Notes under the pieces: model-generated
Told to the model about the DNA's origin: nothing
Database searches by the model: none
What the model saw: the letters and a program-made list of their open reading frames with translations, nothing else
Shown here: piece after piece, positions 1-7,712 of the stretch
Layout of the letters: each line of letters begins with the position of its first letter
How positions within the stretch are numbered: position 1 is the first letter of the stretch
Translations under genes and position numbers: made by a program
Source of the DNA: a virus
IMG/VR virus record: IMGVR_UViG_3300034101_003724
Location: 1 to 51,600 of that record
Length of the DNA stretch: 51,600 nucleotides
Reading direction: 5' to 3' (one strand)

Positions 1-160
1 CACGGGTCCCACGGTCGTCGCCGCATACGGACCAGTCACACCATAGCCCTGGTGCGCTGCGAGTACTCGGACATATCCGTTGTCCTTGCTGAACAGCTGA
101 ACTCCGTTACGGGTAAGGCCGGTCATAATCTGACCGGTTCGCCTGAAGCACGTAACCGCA
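1..160. repeat. Left copy of 160-base terminal redundancy
   Basis: Bases 1-160 match 51441-51600 except at position 127 (A) versus 51567 (G). The copy lies inside a coding frame that continues through the join, so the simplest reading is a circular or circularly permuted genome written with an overlap. A true direct terminal repeat would leave the gene split at the ends. The single difference is silent (ATT or ATC, isoleucine, on the coding strand). Confidence 0.95.
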
Positions 161-1557
161 TCGCCGACGTTGCTTGGCTTGTAGATGCCGCTGGCCGTGA
201 ACAGCTCCGGACTGTCTGCTCCCCCGTAGCTCCACCGCGTCTCGCCAGTACCCGTCAGGTCGCTCGGGCTATCGCTGATGTTTCCCACCAGCATCGTGCC
301 GTCGAGCAGCGCACCCGCCCCGCCCTTTGGCATCTCGGTGCTGTAGCTCGGCTTGTCCAAGAACACGTCCTGCATCACCAGCGCGCTGTCAGTCAGCTGG
401 TACGCGTACCGGAAGTACTTGATGTTCGACCCGGACGGAAGCGTTCCACCGCTCACCGGAAGAGTGGTTGTGACATAGGAGCTCAGCGTGATCTGCGCCT
501 CGAGCTGCAGAATCCCGCCCGTATACGCACCGGCAGCGTTTCCAGTCCGCACGCTTCGATACACGTTCAGCGTGTCGTAGTAGTCGTTGTTGTAGATGCC
601 GTCGATCAGGAAAGCGTTGGAACCGCCAGTGAACGTCAGCTCGATGTTGGTCGTGAGCTGGCTCTTGCGCCCACTCCTCGTGTCCTCGAACTGCACCGCA
701 AGGCTGTACGTTCCCGCCAACTGGACCGGCGCAGTCGCAAAGTTGCTGATAGTCGCACCGGCCGGCTGGTTCGGGTTTGTAGTGGTCCTCGCAAACACGA
801 CGCTGCCAAGCGGATTACCGCCAGTCGTCGGGTTCGGGAACGGAGTGGTCAGAGGAGCGGCGGGCGCAAGGTTGTGCGTCGAGCTGGTGCCAAACGTACC
901 GGAGAACAGCGTTGACTTCGGAATGACACCGGGACCCGCGGGAGACACGAGCGTAGCCGGCGTGCTGCTAGTGCTTGCGACCTTGAAGTACACGGCAATC
1001 GGCGGCACACCGCGGCGGAAGATGTAGACCGCCTTGCCGGTAGTCTCCACGCTCATCACCGCCTTGCCCTGGTCCGCGAGCAGACTCGCCTCACCGGGCT
1101 GGATGTTTTCCTGCAGCAGGATCGTCCTGAACTGGGGAGTCGTAGTGCCGTTTGGCGCGTAGAACTCCATTATCAGGTCATAGTCGTTGTTGCAGGTAGG
1201 CGTCGTCATATCGTTCGGACGACGCACCAGGTACACGTACCCAAACACGCGGGTACTTGCGCCTGCGATTACGCTGAAGGACCAGAAGTCGACAACCCGA
1301 GAACGATGCGCAAGGCTTGTATACGGATTGCTTCCGGTAAACGAGATCCCGCCGTAGGTGCTGTTAACAGACTCCGGTGCAAATCGGTGGATCTCGCGGA
1401 AGCCGGGGAACGGCTGGATGCCGCCGTTGTTCGAGCCGTCGACCCCCACCAGCTCCGCGGCATTTGCAGCGGGAGTGCCGGTGCGTGCGGTTGCCTTGTT
1501 CTCGCTGGCGGTCAGGAGAGAATAAGTCCAAGTGACATCGGTTTCCGGGACCTGCAT
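1..1557 (-). CDS. Tail nozzle/stabilisation-like protein, N-terminal 519 codons (continues at 51440)
   Basis: The minus-strand frame opens with ATG at 1557, two bases after the stop of the Cys-rich gene upstream, and stays open to position 1. Because the window ends repeat, it continues in frame at 51440 and stops at 50268, giving 909 residues. The translation starts MQVPETDVTWTY and is rich in beta-forming Thr/Ser/Gly stretches, with repeated YFxYxY and LFSKDNGYV-like strands. A large beta-rich protein following the adaptor gene in a podovirus late operon fits the tail-tube B, nozzle or stabilisation class. That assignment rests on size, composition and position, not on a diagnostic motif. 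A Chi-type motif encodes LVG at 1446-1453. The left edge is the window edge, not a truncation. Confidence 0.85.
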   Translation of the reverse strand, partial: MQVPETDVTWTYSLLTASENKATARTGTPAANAAELVGVDGSNNGGIQPFPGFREIHRFAPESVNSTYGGISFTGSNPYTSLAHRSRVVDFWSFSVIAGASTRVFGYVYLVRRPNDMTTPTCNNDYDLIMEFYAPNGTTTPQFRTILLQENIQPGEASLLADQGKAVMSVETTGKAVYIFRRGVPPIAVYFKVASTSSTPATLVSPAGPGVIPKSTLFSGTFGTSSTHNLAPAAPLTTPFPNPTTGGNPLGSVVFARTTTNPNQPAGATISNFATAPVQLAGTYSLAVQFEDTRSGRKSQLTTNIELTFTGGSNAFLIDGIYNNDYYDTLNVYRSVRTGNAAGAYTGGILQLEAQITLSSYVTTTLPVSGGTLPSGSNIKYFRYAYQLTDSALVMQDVFLDKPSYSTEMPKGGAGALLDGTMLVGNISDSPSDLTGTGETRWSYGGADSPELFTASGIYKPSNVGDAVTCFRRTGQIMTGLTRNGVQLFSKDNGYVRVLAAHQGYGVTGPYAATTVGPV

Positions 1558-1559
1558 GG

Positions 1560-1904
1560 CTAGATGTTACCCGTCCATTTACCCAACGGGCACGTCGCGC
1601 CCGGCATTTCCCACTTGACCTGCAGCCGGCTGCGTTCCCACTCGGGGCAACCGCAGCTCTTGCAGTACCACTCCTGTTCCCCCGCCTTCCGGCAGCTTTC
1701 ACAGGAGTCACATGCCTGCTTGCGAGATTCAAGTTGAGGCAGGCTAACCGTCCCAGTCAACGAACTGACCTCAGACTTTACATACTCAACAGCCTTTTGG
1801 ACTAGCGAGATTCGTGACCTACTCGTGATTACAAGATCACCTGTTTCGTCATCCTGTGTGAAGTCGTAGGTCCAGTTCCTGATTTTCAGCTTGAAGTGAG
1901 TCAT
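1560..1904 (-). CDS. Small Cys-rich, zinc-ribbon-like protein
   Basis: 114 residues. The start ATG at 1904 overlaps the stop of the upstream gene (ATGA). The C-terminal half carries closely spaced cysteines in the order ACDSCESC, YCKSCGC and ATCPLGKW, a layout typical of small zinc-binding phage proteins. The N-terminal half is a charged beta/helix segment without cysteine. It sits between a tail-fibre-like gene and the nozzle-like gene, so it may be a virion assembly factor or a metal-stabilised tail component. I know this Cys pattern from phage hypothetical proteins but cannot assign a function. Confidence 0.85.
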   Translation of the reverse strand: MTHFKLKIRNWTYDFTQDDETGDLVITSRSRISLVQKAVEYVKSEVSSLTGTVSLPQLESRKQACDSCESCRKAGEQEWYCKSCGCPEWERSRLQVKWEMPGATCPLGKWTGNI

Positions 1905-3376
1905 GACAGGATGCTTGTTCCGTTGATCGTCTGCGTCATCAAGTATTCCTGGTACGGGAAAGTCTCGTACTCCTCAAGAATTACAACGCATGCACACTTG
2001 GTATTTGGAAAGTTGCAGCTCTGATGCTGCGGAATCAATCCGGGATCCCCCGGCAGACCAGTGCAATTTGAGACTCCAAAGCCTCCAAGATTAAATGAAC
2101 CGGGTGGACAAACTGGAGTGCAGTCGGTACTGCAACTGGCCGCGAGAACGCTGGTAGTTGAAATCCGTTTTTGGAAAGAAGAACCGAAACCTTCCGTAAT
2201 TGCGAGAGCTTCAGTCAAGACAGAAGGACCTGAAGTAAAAGAACCACCAAGACTTGTTGCAGTTGGGTCTGGCCCAGACAAGGCATAGTCTTCTATGTAT
2301 CCGGCATTGGTCACAAACGGAGTTGTCTCCTTGCGGTATCTCGTTGCAGACAGAAAGAGCTTTGCACCCGACTCATCATCGGTAAAGCCTGCCCCTTCAA
2401 CAAACTTTGTTTTCTGGACGACAGTGCCATATCCAAGTCCAGTTGAAGACGGAGCCAAGTACGTTCCAGCGTAGATGATTGGAATGTTTGTCGTGCAGGT
2501 TGTGCTTGTCAGTCCACTCCTGAAGTAGTCAGGAAAGTCGGAGATTCTTGCATTTGCAAGTCCGCCAGTCGTCGGAAATGCAGAGGTGGTGTACCCAGCA
2601 GTGAAGTATCTGGTTCCCGAAGTAGGCCAGGCATTGATCTCGTTTCTAACGGTCGTGATTGACCCGGTGAACGACCGGCTTATTCCTGAGTTGTTGCTGA
2701 GAGTCAGGGTCCCGTTTGAAATCGAGATGTTCCACGGCTTCTGCGCTGCGCCGGAAACAGTCATAGTCAACGAGAGCCCGGTGATGTTGATTGTCGAAAC
2801 TCCGATCCAGCGCAGGGTAAAAGGAGAGACAGCTGCAGCCGGGACGCCGACATCAAATCCAGGTGCTGGAACGTCCACGAGGTACGTACCCTGTGGGCCA
2901 CACCTACCTCCAAAGGTGTATGCAACTCTTTGAACGTCGCTTCTCTGCGTGTACTCGTAACTTGAAACATCCGGGTTGAAGACAAACTCATTTGCCTTGT
3001 AAGCAAGGTTCTGGATCAGAACTACGTTTGTTCCAGGACGCTTGTACTTCCCGCCAGTGGCCGCTGAAAAAATAGTCGGAAGAGACGAGTCCTTCTCCCA
3101 CGTAACAAGACCAGTAGCTGTTGAATCTACGGAGTAGGCATAGATCGAATAGCCAAGTCCAACATTCGAGATTGTCTGCTTGTCCGGATTTACAAGCGCT
3201 ACCCAGGCACCTTCGTAGTTGTACTCTTCAACGAAGGAAACATCTGGCTGAGAAAACTGAGACCGAATCGACCAGCTGTTGGTCAATGTCTGAAAGTCTG
3301 CATCCGGAGGAAAGACCGGGGGATCTTCGCCAGGTGGACAATCGTCGCACGGAACAAGGCGATTGCTGCCAACCAT
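1901..3376 (-). CDS. Tail fibre or spike-like virion protein
   Basis: 491 residues, ATG at 3376 in a TAATG overlap with the upstream stop. The protein is rich in Ser, Thr, Gly and aromatic residues with many short beta-prone stretches and few charged helices, as in phage tail fibres. Near the N-terminus there is CDDCPPGEDPP; near the C-terminus there is a cysteine-rich segment (SCSTDCTPVCPPG, then SNCTG, SCNFPNTKCAC) that could form disulfides or bind metal. Local GC is visibly lower than in the capsid and terminase genes, which is common for host-range genes that evolve or move quickly. No enzymatic motif was seen. Confidence 0.75.
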   Translation of the reverse strand: MVGSNRLVPCDDCPPGEDPPVFPPDADFQTLTNSWSIRSQFSQPDVSFVEEYNYEGAWVALVNPDKQTISNVGLGYSIYAYSVDSTATGLVTWEKDSSLPTIFSAATGGKYKRPGTNVVLIQNLAYKANEFVFNPDVSSYEYTQRSDVQRVAYTFGGRCGPQGTYLVDVPAPGFDVGVPAAAVSPFTLRWIGVSTINITGLSLTMTVSGAAQKPWNISISNGTLTLSNNSGISRSFTGSITTVRNEINAWPTSGTRYFTAGYTTSAFPTTGGLANARISDFPDYFRSGLTSTTCTTNIPIIYAGTYLAPSSTGLGYGTVVQKTKFVEGAGFTDDESGAKLFLSATRYRKETTPFVTNAGYIEDYALSGPDPTATSLGGSFTSGPSVLTEALAITEGFGSSFQKRISTTSVLAASCSTDCTPVCPPGSFNLGGFGVSNCTGLPGDPGLIPQHQSCNFPNTKCACVVILEEYETFPYQEYLMTQTINGTSILS

Positions 3377-4104
3377 TAACAGGTTCCGTCAATGTAATTC
3401 GGTGCGCTGAACCAGTAAAGAAGTACACCTGTGATTGCAGATGTCTGTTCTAGTCGAACCCATGTTCCATCGGGAACGCTTCTAACGCTATAACTGGTTC
3501 CGGAAATCACGTCTCCAGTGCCTGCACCAACGGTATAGCCATAGGCAAGCGTCCCGGTGTTGTTGTGCTCAAGCAGGTTATATGCTGTTACAACGGATCC
3601 GCCGGAAAGAGTTACCTCGTAGTTCCAGATTGCTCTTGTTGCATCCTTGGACAGAATCGCAGTGATCTGCCCGTAAAGCAATCCACCGCCGCTACCTCCG
3701 GTGTCTTGGTATTCAACAACGGCAATGTTTGCAGTCGCGCCGGGAGTGACTTGCACAAGGCCAGTTCCGGTGAATTGAATCGTGTCAATTCCAGACAGAC
3801 TTGTCGGAGCAGCCGGATCTTCAACGGTGATTGTCGTGGTTGCCGTACCACTAGTTCCTGCTGGCTGAATGACTACAGGAGGAAGAGCGGGAGGAAGAGT
3901 AACGCCAGGAAACGTGAATGTAGGATTCCCGAAGCTCGGAAAGGTAAGTGGGGGAAATCCTGGCTGTGCGTTGCTACCGCCGAATGGAGCAAGCTCTGTA
4001 GAGATAAGGGCAGAACCCTCGCCTCCATAGACGAACTGGGGATTGAATCGGCGCTCATGGCCGAACCCCACCATCCGAGGATCGCCGTCTTCGCCGAGAG
4101 CCAT
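3376..4104 (-). CDS. Tail-associated protein, Pro/Gly-rich N-terminus and beta-rich C-terminus
   Basis: 242 residues, ATG at 4104 (TAATG overlap with the adaptor-like gene). Residues about 40-85 are Pro/Phe/Thr-rich (for example FPPLTFPSFGNPTF), followed by a segment beginning TIQFTGTGLVQVTPG that resembles the short beta repeats in phage fibre and appendage proteins, then a compact C-terminal domain. Together with the downstream fibre-like gene it probably forms part of the tail appendage or its attachment collar. Function is inferred from composition and order only. GC is lower than in flanking head genes. A GATGGTGGGG motif lies at its 5' end (4068-4075). Confidence 0.7.
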   Translation of the reverse strand: MALGEDGDPRMVGFGHERRFNPQFVYGGEGSALISTELAPFGGSNAQPGFPPLTFPSFGNPTFTFPGVTLPPALPPVVIQPAGTSGTATTTITVEDPAAPTSLSGIDTIQFTGTGLVQVTPGATANIAVVEYQDTGGSGGGLLYGQITAILSKDATRAIWNYEVTLSGGSVVTAYNLLEHNNTGTLAYGYTVGAGTGDVISGTSYSVRSVPDGTWVRLEQTSAITGVLLYWFSAPNYIDGTC

Positions 4105-5033
4105 TAGATCCTCCAGGCCTGGCCAAGCGGATTGTCAACCGTGTCCTTCTCCCACGCCTTGGGCATACGCATCTGGATGTTGCTGTAGTGATCCATCGCA
4201 GTCTTCATCGCGTCACGGTACGCAGCCTGAATCATGCCAAAGTGCTCGCCGCTCAGCTTCCGGTAGCTCGCAAGCTTCATCGCACTGGCAGCCGCAATAG
4301 CCTCATACAGCGGTTCGCTGCCCTCGGGCGCGATCTCAAAAGGAGGCATGTTTCCATTGGACGCGTAAGTGAACGGCTTCCGAAGCGTCGCCTTCCAGTT
4401 CGTTCCACCTCCACCCATGTATTCCCACTTGCTGATCACTCGCTCCTCATGAACAGTGGTCCCATTAAGGATGCGAAGCATCTGTCCGACATATGCGCTG
4501 GGCCTTCGATCCCAAGAACCCATCGTCGGAGCAGACGCAGTACTAATGGTCACCTCGTCCTTTGCGGCATTCAGCTGAAACGCAGAAACACCGCCGGTGG
4601 TGTACGCGGCACTGAAGTCACCGCTGTGGATGTACCACAGTTCCAGATTCGTGTAGTCGGCATCCGGGTAAGGAAGGAAGCTGAGAAGGTTCCCCTCGAT
4701 CTTCCAGTTCTGTCCCCGAAGGTTGTAGAGACCTCGAGGAATAGCCTCCTGCATGACCTGACCACGCTCGTCTAGCTGGCAGATGCGAAGAATCTCGCCA
4801 ACGCACGGGGGGATCTGGTAGTCAGACACGTTCCGAGTGATCGGAAACGAGAGCCGCTGCATGATCGTCCCGGTCGACGAGTTGTTGATGCGGCTCATCA
4901 CGCTCGCGAAAGCGGGCTGCATGATGTGGCGAACGATGTAGTCGTCGCTGTACTTGGCCTCCAGGTCGGGGTCATCAAGGAACCCGCGAACCCGTTCAAC
5001 CACAGTCTTCAGCATGCTTCCGCTTGAGTCCAC
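4104..5033 (-). CDS. Head-to-tail adaptor/connector-like protein
   Basis: 309 residues. The frame opens with GTG at 5033, one base after the stop of the previous gene. The N-terminus (KTVVERVRGFLDDPDLEAKY) is a helical segment like those opening podovirus adaptor proteins. The middle is beta-rich (for example YTNLELWYIHSG), and the last 80 residues are a long helical region (PLYEAIAAASAMKLASYRKL onward) as in adaptor rings that sit under the portal. Its place after the capsid block and before the tail and nozzle genes fits a ring between portal and nozzle. No family-defining motif was recognised. Confidence 0.7.
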   Translation of the reverse strand: MDSSGSMLKTVVERVRGFLDDPDLEAKYSDDYIVRHIMQPAFASVMSRINNSSTGTIMQRLSFPITRNVSDYQIPPCVGEILRICQLDERGQVMQEAIPRGLYNLRGQNWKIEGNLLSFLPYPDADYTNLELWYIHSGDFSAAYTTGGVSAFQLNAAKDEVTISTASAPTMGSWDRRPSAYVGQMLRILNGTTVHEERVISKWEYMGGGGTNWKATLRKPFTYASNGNMPPFEIAPEGSEPLYEAIAAASAMKLASYRKLSGEHFGMIQAAYRDAMKTAMDHYSNIQMRMPKAWEKDTVDNPLGQAWRI

Positions 5034-5034
5034 G

Positions 5035-5586
5035 TTACACCGCCTTCGTCATTGACATGAGTTCGCTGACCGTCTCCGCGTACTGCTCGTTGCACTCGCT
5101 CGGAGCAGTCCAGCCAACCGCACCTGTCTCGAGCATCCGAGCGCCCTGCTCCATGTTGTGCTTCTTCATGTACTTGACCGCGTTCTTCTTGCTCTGGATG
5201 CGCTCGTCCTTCATGGCATTCCGGTGACTGGCTGCGCGACGCAGACGCTCCTTCATCGCAGCAACGGTCTCCTCCACTGGCCTGCACCTGGCGAGCAGTG
5301 CCTCCCCCACCAGCCGACCGCTTCCAGGCATGTCCGGAGGAAGGGGCATTGACTCGAGTTCAAGGGCAACAGGGCTATCGGTAATGGTGGGTGGAAAGAT
5401 CCACTTGGCAAGGACCCAGCTCTTTGCGAGCTTGTGGTGGTAGACAAAGAGGTCCTGGATGCCGGTCATACGCCTGGCATACCGAATCCACTCTCCGTCT
5501 GGACATACCTCATGCTCGTCTCCAATCGCGAGTCCGGCAAGGGAAGCCTCAGTCTTAGGGTCGAAGACAATCTCGATCTCGGTCAT
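5035..5586 (-). CDS. Hypothetical protein in the late operon
   Basis: 183 residues, ATG at 5586 overlapping the upstream stop as ATGA. The N-terminus (MTEIEIVFDPKTEASLAGLA) reads as a short beta unit. The second half is strongly helical and basic (VEETVAAMKERLRRAASHRN, then KKNAVKYMKKHNME) and could bind nucleic acid or pack along the inner capsid. A Chi-extended motif encodes RLVGEAL at 5307-5314. The family was not recognised. Position suggests a minor virion or assembly protein. Confidence 0.75.
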   Translation of the reverse strand: MTEIEIVFDPKTEASLAGLAIGDEHEVCPDGEWIRYARRMTGIQDLFVYHHKLAKSWVLAKWIFPPTITDSPVALELESMPLPPDMPGSGRLVGEALLARCRPVEETVAAMKERLRRAASHRNAMKDERIQSKKNAVKYMKKHNMEQGARMLETGAVGWTAPSECNEQYAETVSELMSMTKAV

Positions 5587-5840
5587 GACATTCCTCCGCC
5601 CCGCCGAACTTGACCGATGAACTTGTTGTATTCCTTTCGAGTCATGTCAGGACGGGGACTAGTTCCTGTGATCCTCTTGTACCTGATCTTCTCCGCCTCA
5701 GTCAAGCCCCTTCCAGGACCAGATGCAGGCTTAGGTGCAGGCCGCGGCAACCGCTTGGGCTTCGGCAGCTCAGGAGAAACATCCGGTGCTTCCGTGATCT
5801 TCCGTTGCAGAATCTCTCGCCAGCTCGGTTCGGGCTTCAT
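5583..5840 (-). CDS. Small Pro/Lys/Arg-rich protein
   Basis: 85 residues, ATG at 5840 overlapping the preceding stop (ATGA). It is highly basic and proline-rich (LPKPKRLPRPAPKPASGPG) with a short C-terminal helix containing KEYNKFIGQVRRGGG. It belongs to a run of tiny basic proteins between the capsid gene and the adaptor gene. Such proteins may be packaged with DNA or decorate the capsid interior, but that is inference. No known family was recognised. Confidence 0.75.
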   Translation of the reverse strand: MKPEPSWREILQRKITEAPDVSPELPKPKRLPRPAPKPASGPGRGLTEAEKIRYKRITGTSPRPDMTRKEYNKFIGQVRRGGGMS

Positions 5841-6004
5841 CGCTTCTTCGCCATCTTCCTGAAGGTCTCAGCAAGCTTGTGGCGCCTGCTTCCGGGCGGG
5901 CAGGTGGGGCCGCCAAACTTCGGACCGGTGCAAACGCCAGCCGTGCCGCGCTTCTTGATACTTGCCCTGACCTTGCCGATCCAGTTGGTGGGGTTCTTCG
6001 CCAC
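5837..6004 (-). CDS. Small basic protein with two cysteines
   Basis: 55 residues (VAKNPTNWIGKVRASIKKRG onward) from a GTG start at 6004. A perfect AAGGAG lies six bases upstream of that GTG, which decides the start over longer frames reaching further upstream. The C-terminal part contains GVCTGPKFGGPTCPPGS, with Cys/Gly/Pro spacing seen in many tiny phage proteins, and the tail is basic (ETFRKMAKKR). It overlaps the next gene as ATGA. Function unknown. Confidence 0.7.
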   Translation of the reverse strand: MAKNPTNWIGKVRASIKKRGTAGVCTGPKFGGPTCPPGSRRHKLAETFRKMAKKR

Positions 6005-6025
6005 GACATGCTCCTTATCGAAAGT

Positions 6026-6049
6026 GGGGCCGGCCCTTCGACCGGCCCC
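6026..6049 (-). terminator. GC hairpin between two miniprotein genes
   Basis: GGGGCCGG (6026-6033) pairs perfectly with CCGGCCCC (6042-6049) around an eight-base loop, in the 80-base gap between genes ending at 6085 and starting at 6004. On the minus transcript only a short T run (ACTTTCG) follows, so termination is probably partial. It could also shape the leader of the downstream gene. Confidence 0.4.
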
Positions 6050-6084
6050 TGCGGGAGTCCCTGCCCGCCCACCCCTCAGGTGGT

Positions 6085-6237
6085 TCAGTAGCCCTTCATC
6101 TTGCCGAACGACATGCCCTTGGCACGGCCCTTCAGCTTCAGGCTCTTCTTGAAGCCGCCAGCCGTAGAAAGACCCTTGGGCTTCTTCGGTGAGATTGACC
6201 TCTTGATCTTGCGCTTGAATGCTGAGAGCGGGTTCAC
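6085..6237 (-). CDS. Tiny Lys/Ser-rich basic protein
   Basis: 50 residues from a GTG start at 6237 that overlaps the stop of the upstream gene (GTGA). The sequence is dominated by Lys, Ser and Gly (FKRKIKRSISPKKPKG, then KKSLKLKGRAKGMSFGKMKG). It is too short to fold as a large domain, and its charge suggests nucleic-acid binding or packaging with the genome. It is part of the miniprotein array behind the capsid gene, and no family was recognised. Confidence 0.65.
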   Translation of the reverse strand: MNPLSAFKRKIKRSISPKKPKGLSTAGGFKKSLKLKGRAKGMSFGKMKGY

Positions 6238-6389
6238 TTACGAGGACTTCCTTCTCCGCCAATGCCACCAGTCGTCAGTGACGGACGGGCAACTCCGACT
6301 CCACGGGACATGCGAGGATTGCGGGAGGCAAGAAGCGGGTTGTTACCGCGAATCTTGATCCTCATCTTCTTATTGGGTGTCTTGTCCAT
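6234..6389 (-). CDS. Tiny basic protein
   Basis: 51 residues from ATG at 6389, in a TAATG overlap with the 25-residue gene upstream. Sequence features: MDKTPNKKMRIKIRGNN, then an Arg/Ser stretch (SRNPRMSRGVGVARP) and a Gly-rich end (GGIGGEGSPRK). A longer frame starting at 6416 exists, but the overlapping start at 6389 fits the coupling pattern of this array. Function unknown. Confidence 0.65.
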   Translation of the reverse strand: MDKTPNKKMRIKIRGNNPLLASRNPRMSRGVGVARPSLTTGGIGGEGSPRK

Positions 6390-6466
6390 TACTTGCAGCC
6401 TCCATTGCAGTTGCACATCATCTTGCCGCAGCTCTTGCAGCCCTTGACCTTGATCTTCTTAGCCAT
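6389..6466 (-). CDS. 25-residue Cys/Lys-rich microprotein
   Basis: Starts at ATG 6466 inside the end of the DUF5872-like gene, preceded by AAGGAG, and ends in a TAATG overlap at 6389. The peptide (MAKKIKVKGCKSCGKMMCNC, then NGGCK) contains five cysteines, in CxxC, CxC and GGC spacing, that could coordinate one zinc ion. Real translation is supported by the ribosome-binding site and perfect coupling to both neighbours, but the size makes it less certain. Confidence 0.6.
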   Translation of the reverse strand: MAKKIKVKGCKSCGKMMCNCNGGCK

Positions 6467-6833
6467 TGCCGAGTCTCCTTAGTCGCCGAATAGGCGACAC
6501 CTTCTTGCCGAACGCGCCGTGCATACCAACACGGCTTTTCTCCGCCTTCTTTCTCGCCAACTCCCCACCACCCATCTCGCCCTTCGTCTTGGGCGTCTTG
6601 CTGCTCACGCGGCGGGTAGGGCGGCAGTACTCATTCGATCCGCCTGCACCGCACGGCTTGCCCGTCTTGGTGTCCTGCCACTTCTCCGCACCCCACCTCT
6701 TCAGGTTCGCGCCGGCCTGCGTCTTCCGCACGTTTCCGCTGGCCTTCCTGCACTTGGCCGTAGCCTGCGCTGCACGCGCCGACCACTTGCCGTACGAGGC
6801 CATCACCTTGCGGTAGCACGCGTCCTTTGGCAT
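6459..6833 (-). CDS. DUF5872-like basic protein
   Basis: 124 residues, ATG at 6833 overlapping the upstream stop. The N-terminus (MPKDACYRKVMASYGKW, then ATAKCRK) matches a short module that recurs in aquatic phage miniproteins. The middle (KWQDTKTGKPCG, YCRPTRRVSSKTPKTKGEM) resembles the DUF5872 pattern of a tryptophan near the start, a CG pair and a CRPxxRVSxKTP signature. The C-terminus is Lys/Arg-rich. DUF5872 has no assigned function to my knowledge; its basic charge and late position suggest a packaged or DNA-associated protein. Confidence 0.75.
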   Translation of the reverse strand: MPKDACYRKVMASYGKWSARAAQATAKCRKASGNVRKTQAGANLKRWGAEKWQDTKTGKPCGAGGSNEYCRPTRRVSSKTPKTKGEMGGGELARKKAEKSRVGMHGAFGKKVSPIRRLRRLGNG

Positions 6834-7006
6834 CAGCGAATCCCGTGAGAGAATCCCGGCGGAAGACCAAGAGGCTTATGCGGCGACCGAGTTGGACCAG
6901 GACGACGCTTCTTGATCTTCACACCAGAACGCTTGATTGATCCCTCCTGTGGGATGTTTCTTGCGCCCATTGGGCCAAACGACAGGTTGTTGAGTGGGTT
7001 TGCCAT
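6833..7006 (-). CDS. Small protein, MANPLNNL start
   Basis: 57 residues. I chose ATG at 7006 because it overlaps the upstream stop (TAATG) and gives a compact product beginning MANPLNNLSFGPMGARN; the longer frame from 7108 only reads through the neighbour out of frame. A Lys/Arg cluster (KRSGVKIKKRRPGP) follows, then a Pro/Gly tail. It sits between the DUF6321- and DUF5872-like genes in the miniprotein array. Unknown function. Confidence 0.65.
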   Translation of the reverse strand: MANPLNNLSFGPMGARNIPQEGSIKRSGVKIKKRRPGPTRSPHKPLGLPPGFSHGIR

Positions 7007-7254
7007 TAGCAGTTCCAAGCCCGCAGGCTCTTGTTGATGCGAGAGTTCGGGTCGTTCGCGGTCTTCGCGCTGGTCAGCTTCTTCTTCATGCCGCGCATAC
7101 GGGCGCAAAAGGAGTTTCGTCTCGACCCACCCTCGGGTTGCGGACGCTTGAGGTTTCCGCCCGTAGCGCGGTTGTACGCACGCCGGCCGAGCTCACTGAG
7201 CCCGCCAGCGGGATTCTTGTGCTTGGCCTTGAAATCGAAGCGCTTCTTTGCCAT
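7006..7254 (-). CDS. DUF6321-like small basic protein
   Basis: 82 residues, ATG at 7254 overlapping the preceding gene. The protein contains the signature AKHKNPAGGLSELGRRAYN followed by RATGGNLKRPQPEGGSRR, SFCARMRGMKKKLT and DPNSRINKSLRAWNC. I recognise this as the DUF6321 type, common in aquatic tailed phages. No biochemical role is known to me. The combination of charge, a conserved C-terminal RIN-KSLRxW motif and a position just behind the capsid gene suggests a virion or DNA-packaging-related role. Confidence 0.8.
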   Translation of the reverse strand: MAKKRFDFKAKHKNPAGGLSELGRRAYNRATGGNLKRPQPEGGSRRNSFCARMRGMKKKLTSAKTANDPNSRINKSLRAWNC

Positions 7255-7658
7255 TAAAACGGAACCTCAGCGTCCGGACCATAATTAGCGTTTTCTCTGG
7301 CTTGAAGAAAAGACAAAAGCTTGTGAAGCAATTTTCCTTCGCGAGAAGTTGCTGTACTTGCAATATCTCTCTTAAGCAATTTTTGCTCCATAGCAGACAA
7401 CTTTACAGGTCTGCCAACTTTGCTAGCAACCCACTCACTCCAATCTTTTTCATCTTTCCGCCGATGAGACTTTTTGTAACCGCGATAAAACTCATGGCGG
7501 TCTCGTGGATAACTTGCACTTGAAGATTCAAATTCTTCAAAAGGATCAAACTTAGGCACCTGGCGCGGCCCAATGAACTTGCGGTTGCCTTCCTTCACAC
7601 GCTTCTTGCGCGTGGAAGACGGAGCGGTTCTGCTCTTGACCTTGATGCGCTTTGCCAT
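7254..7658 (-). CDS. Lys/Arg-rich hypothetical protein
   Basis: 134 residues, ATG at 7658, first gene after the capsid terminator. The N-terminal 35 residues are very basic (KRIKVKSRTAPSSTRKKRVK). A helical middle (EFYRGYKKSHRRKDEKDW) and a helical C-terminus (EQKLLKRDIASTATSREGKL) follow. Local GC is lower than in the capsid gene. It may bind DNA, but no domain was recognised. Confidence 0.75.
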   Translation of the reverse strand: MAKRIKVKSRTAPSSTRKKRVKEGNRKFIGPRQVPKFDPFEEFESSSASYPRDRHEFYRGYKKSHRRKDEKDWSEWVASKVGRPVKLSAMEQKLLKRDIASTATSREGKLLHKLLSFLQARENANYGPDAEVPF

Positions 7659-7680
7659 GTTGGCATTTTAGCAAAGAAGA

Positions 7681-7712
7681 AGGGGTGTGCCCCGAAGGAC
7701 ACACCCCTTTTT
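7681..7712. terminator. Terminator behind the major capsid gene
   Basis: AGGGGTGTG (7681-7689) pairs with CACACCCCT (7700-7708) as a perfect nine-base stem with a ten-base loop. On the minus transcript the stem is followed by TTCTTCTTT; on the plus strand by TTTTT. It lies in the 77-base gap after the capsid stop (7736). A partial terminator directly behind the capsid gene is a familiar way for podoviruses to keep capsid message high relative to genes beyond it. Confidence 0.75.

Noticed and set aside
1-160. True 160-base direct terminal repeat as in some podoviruses
   Set aside because: It lies within a gene that is intact only when the ends are joined once; overlap of a circular or permuted assembly is simpler.
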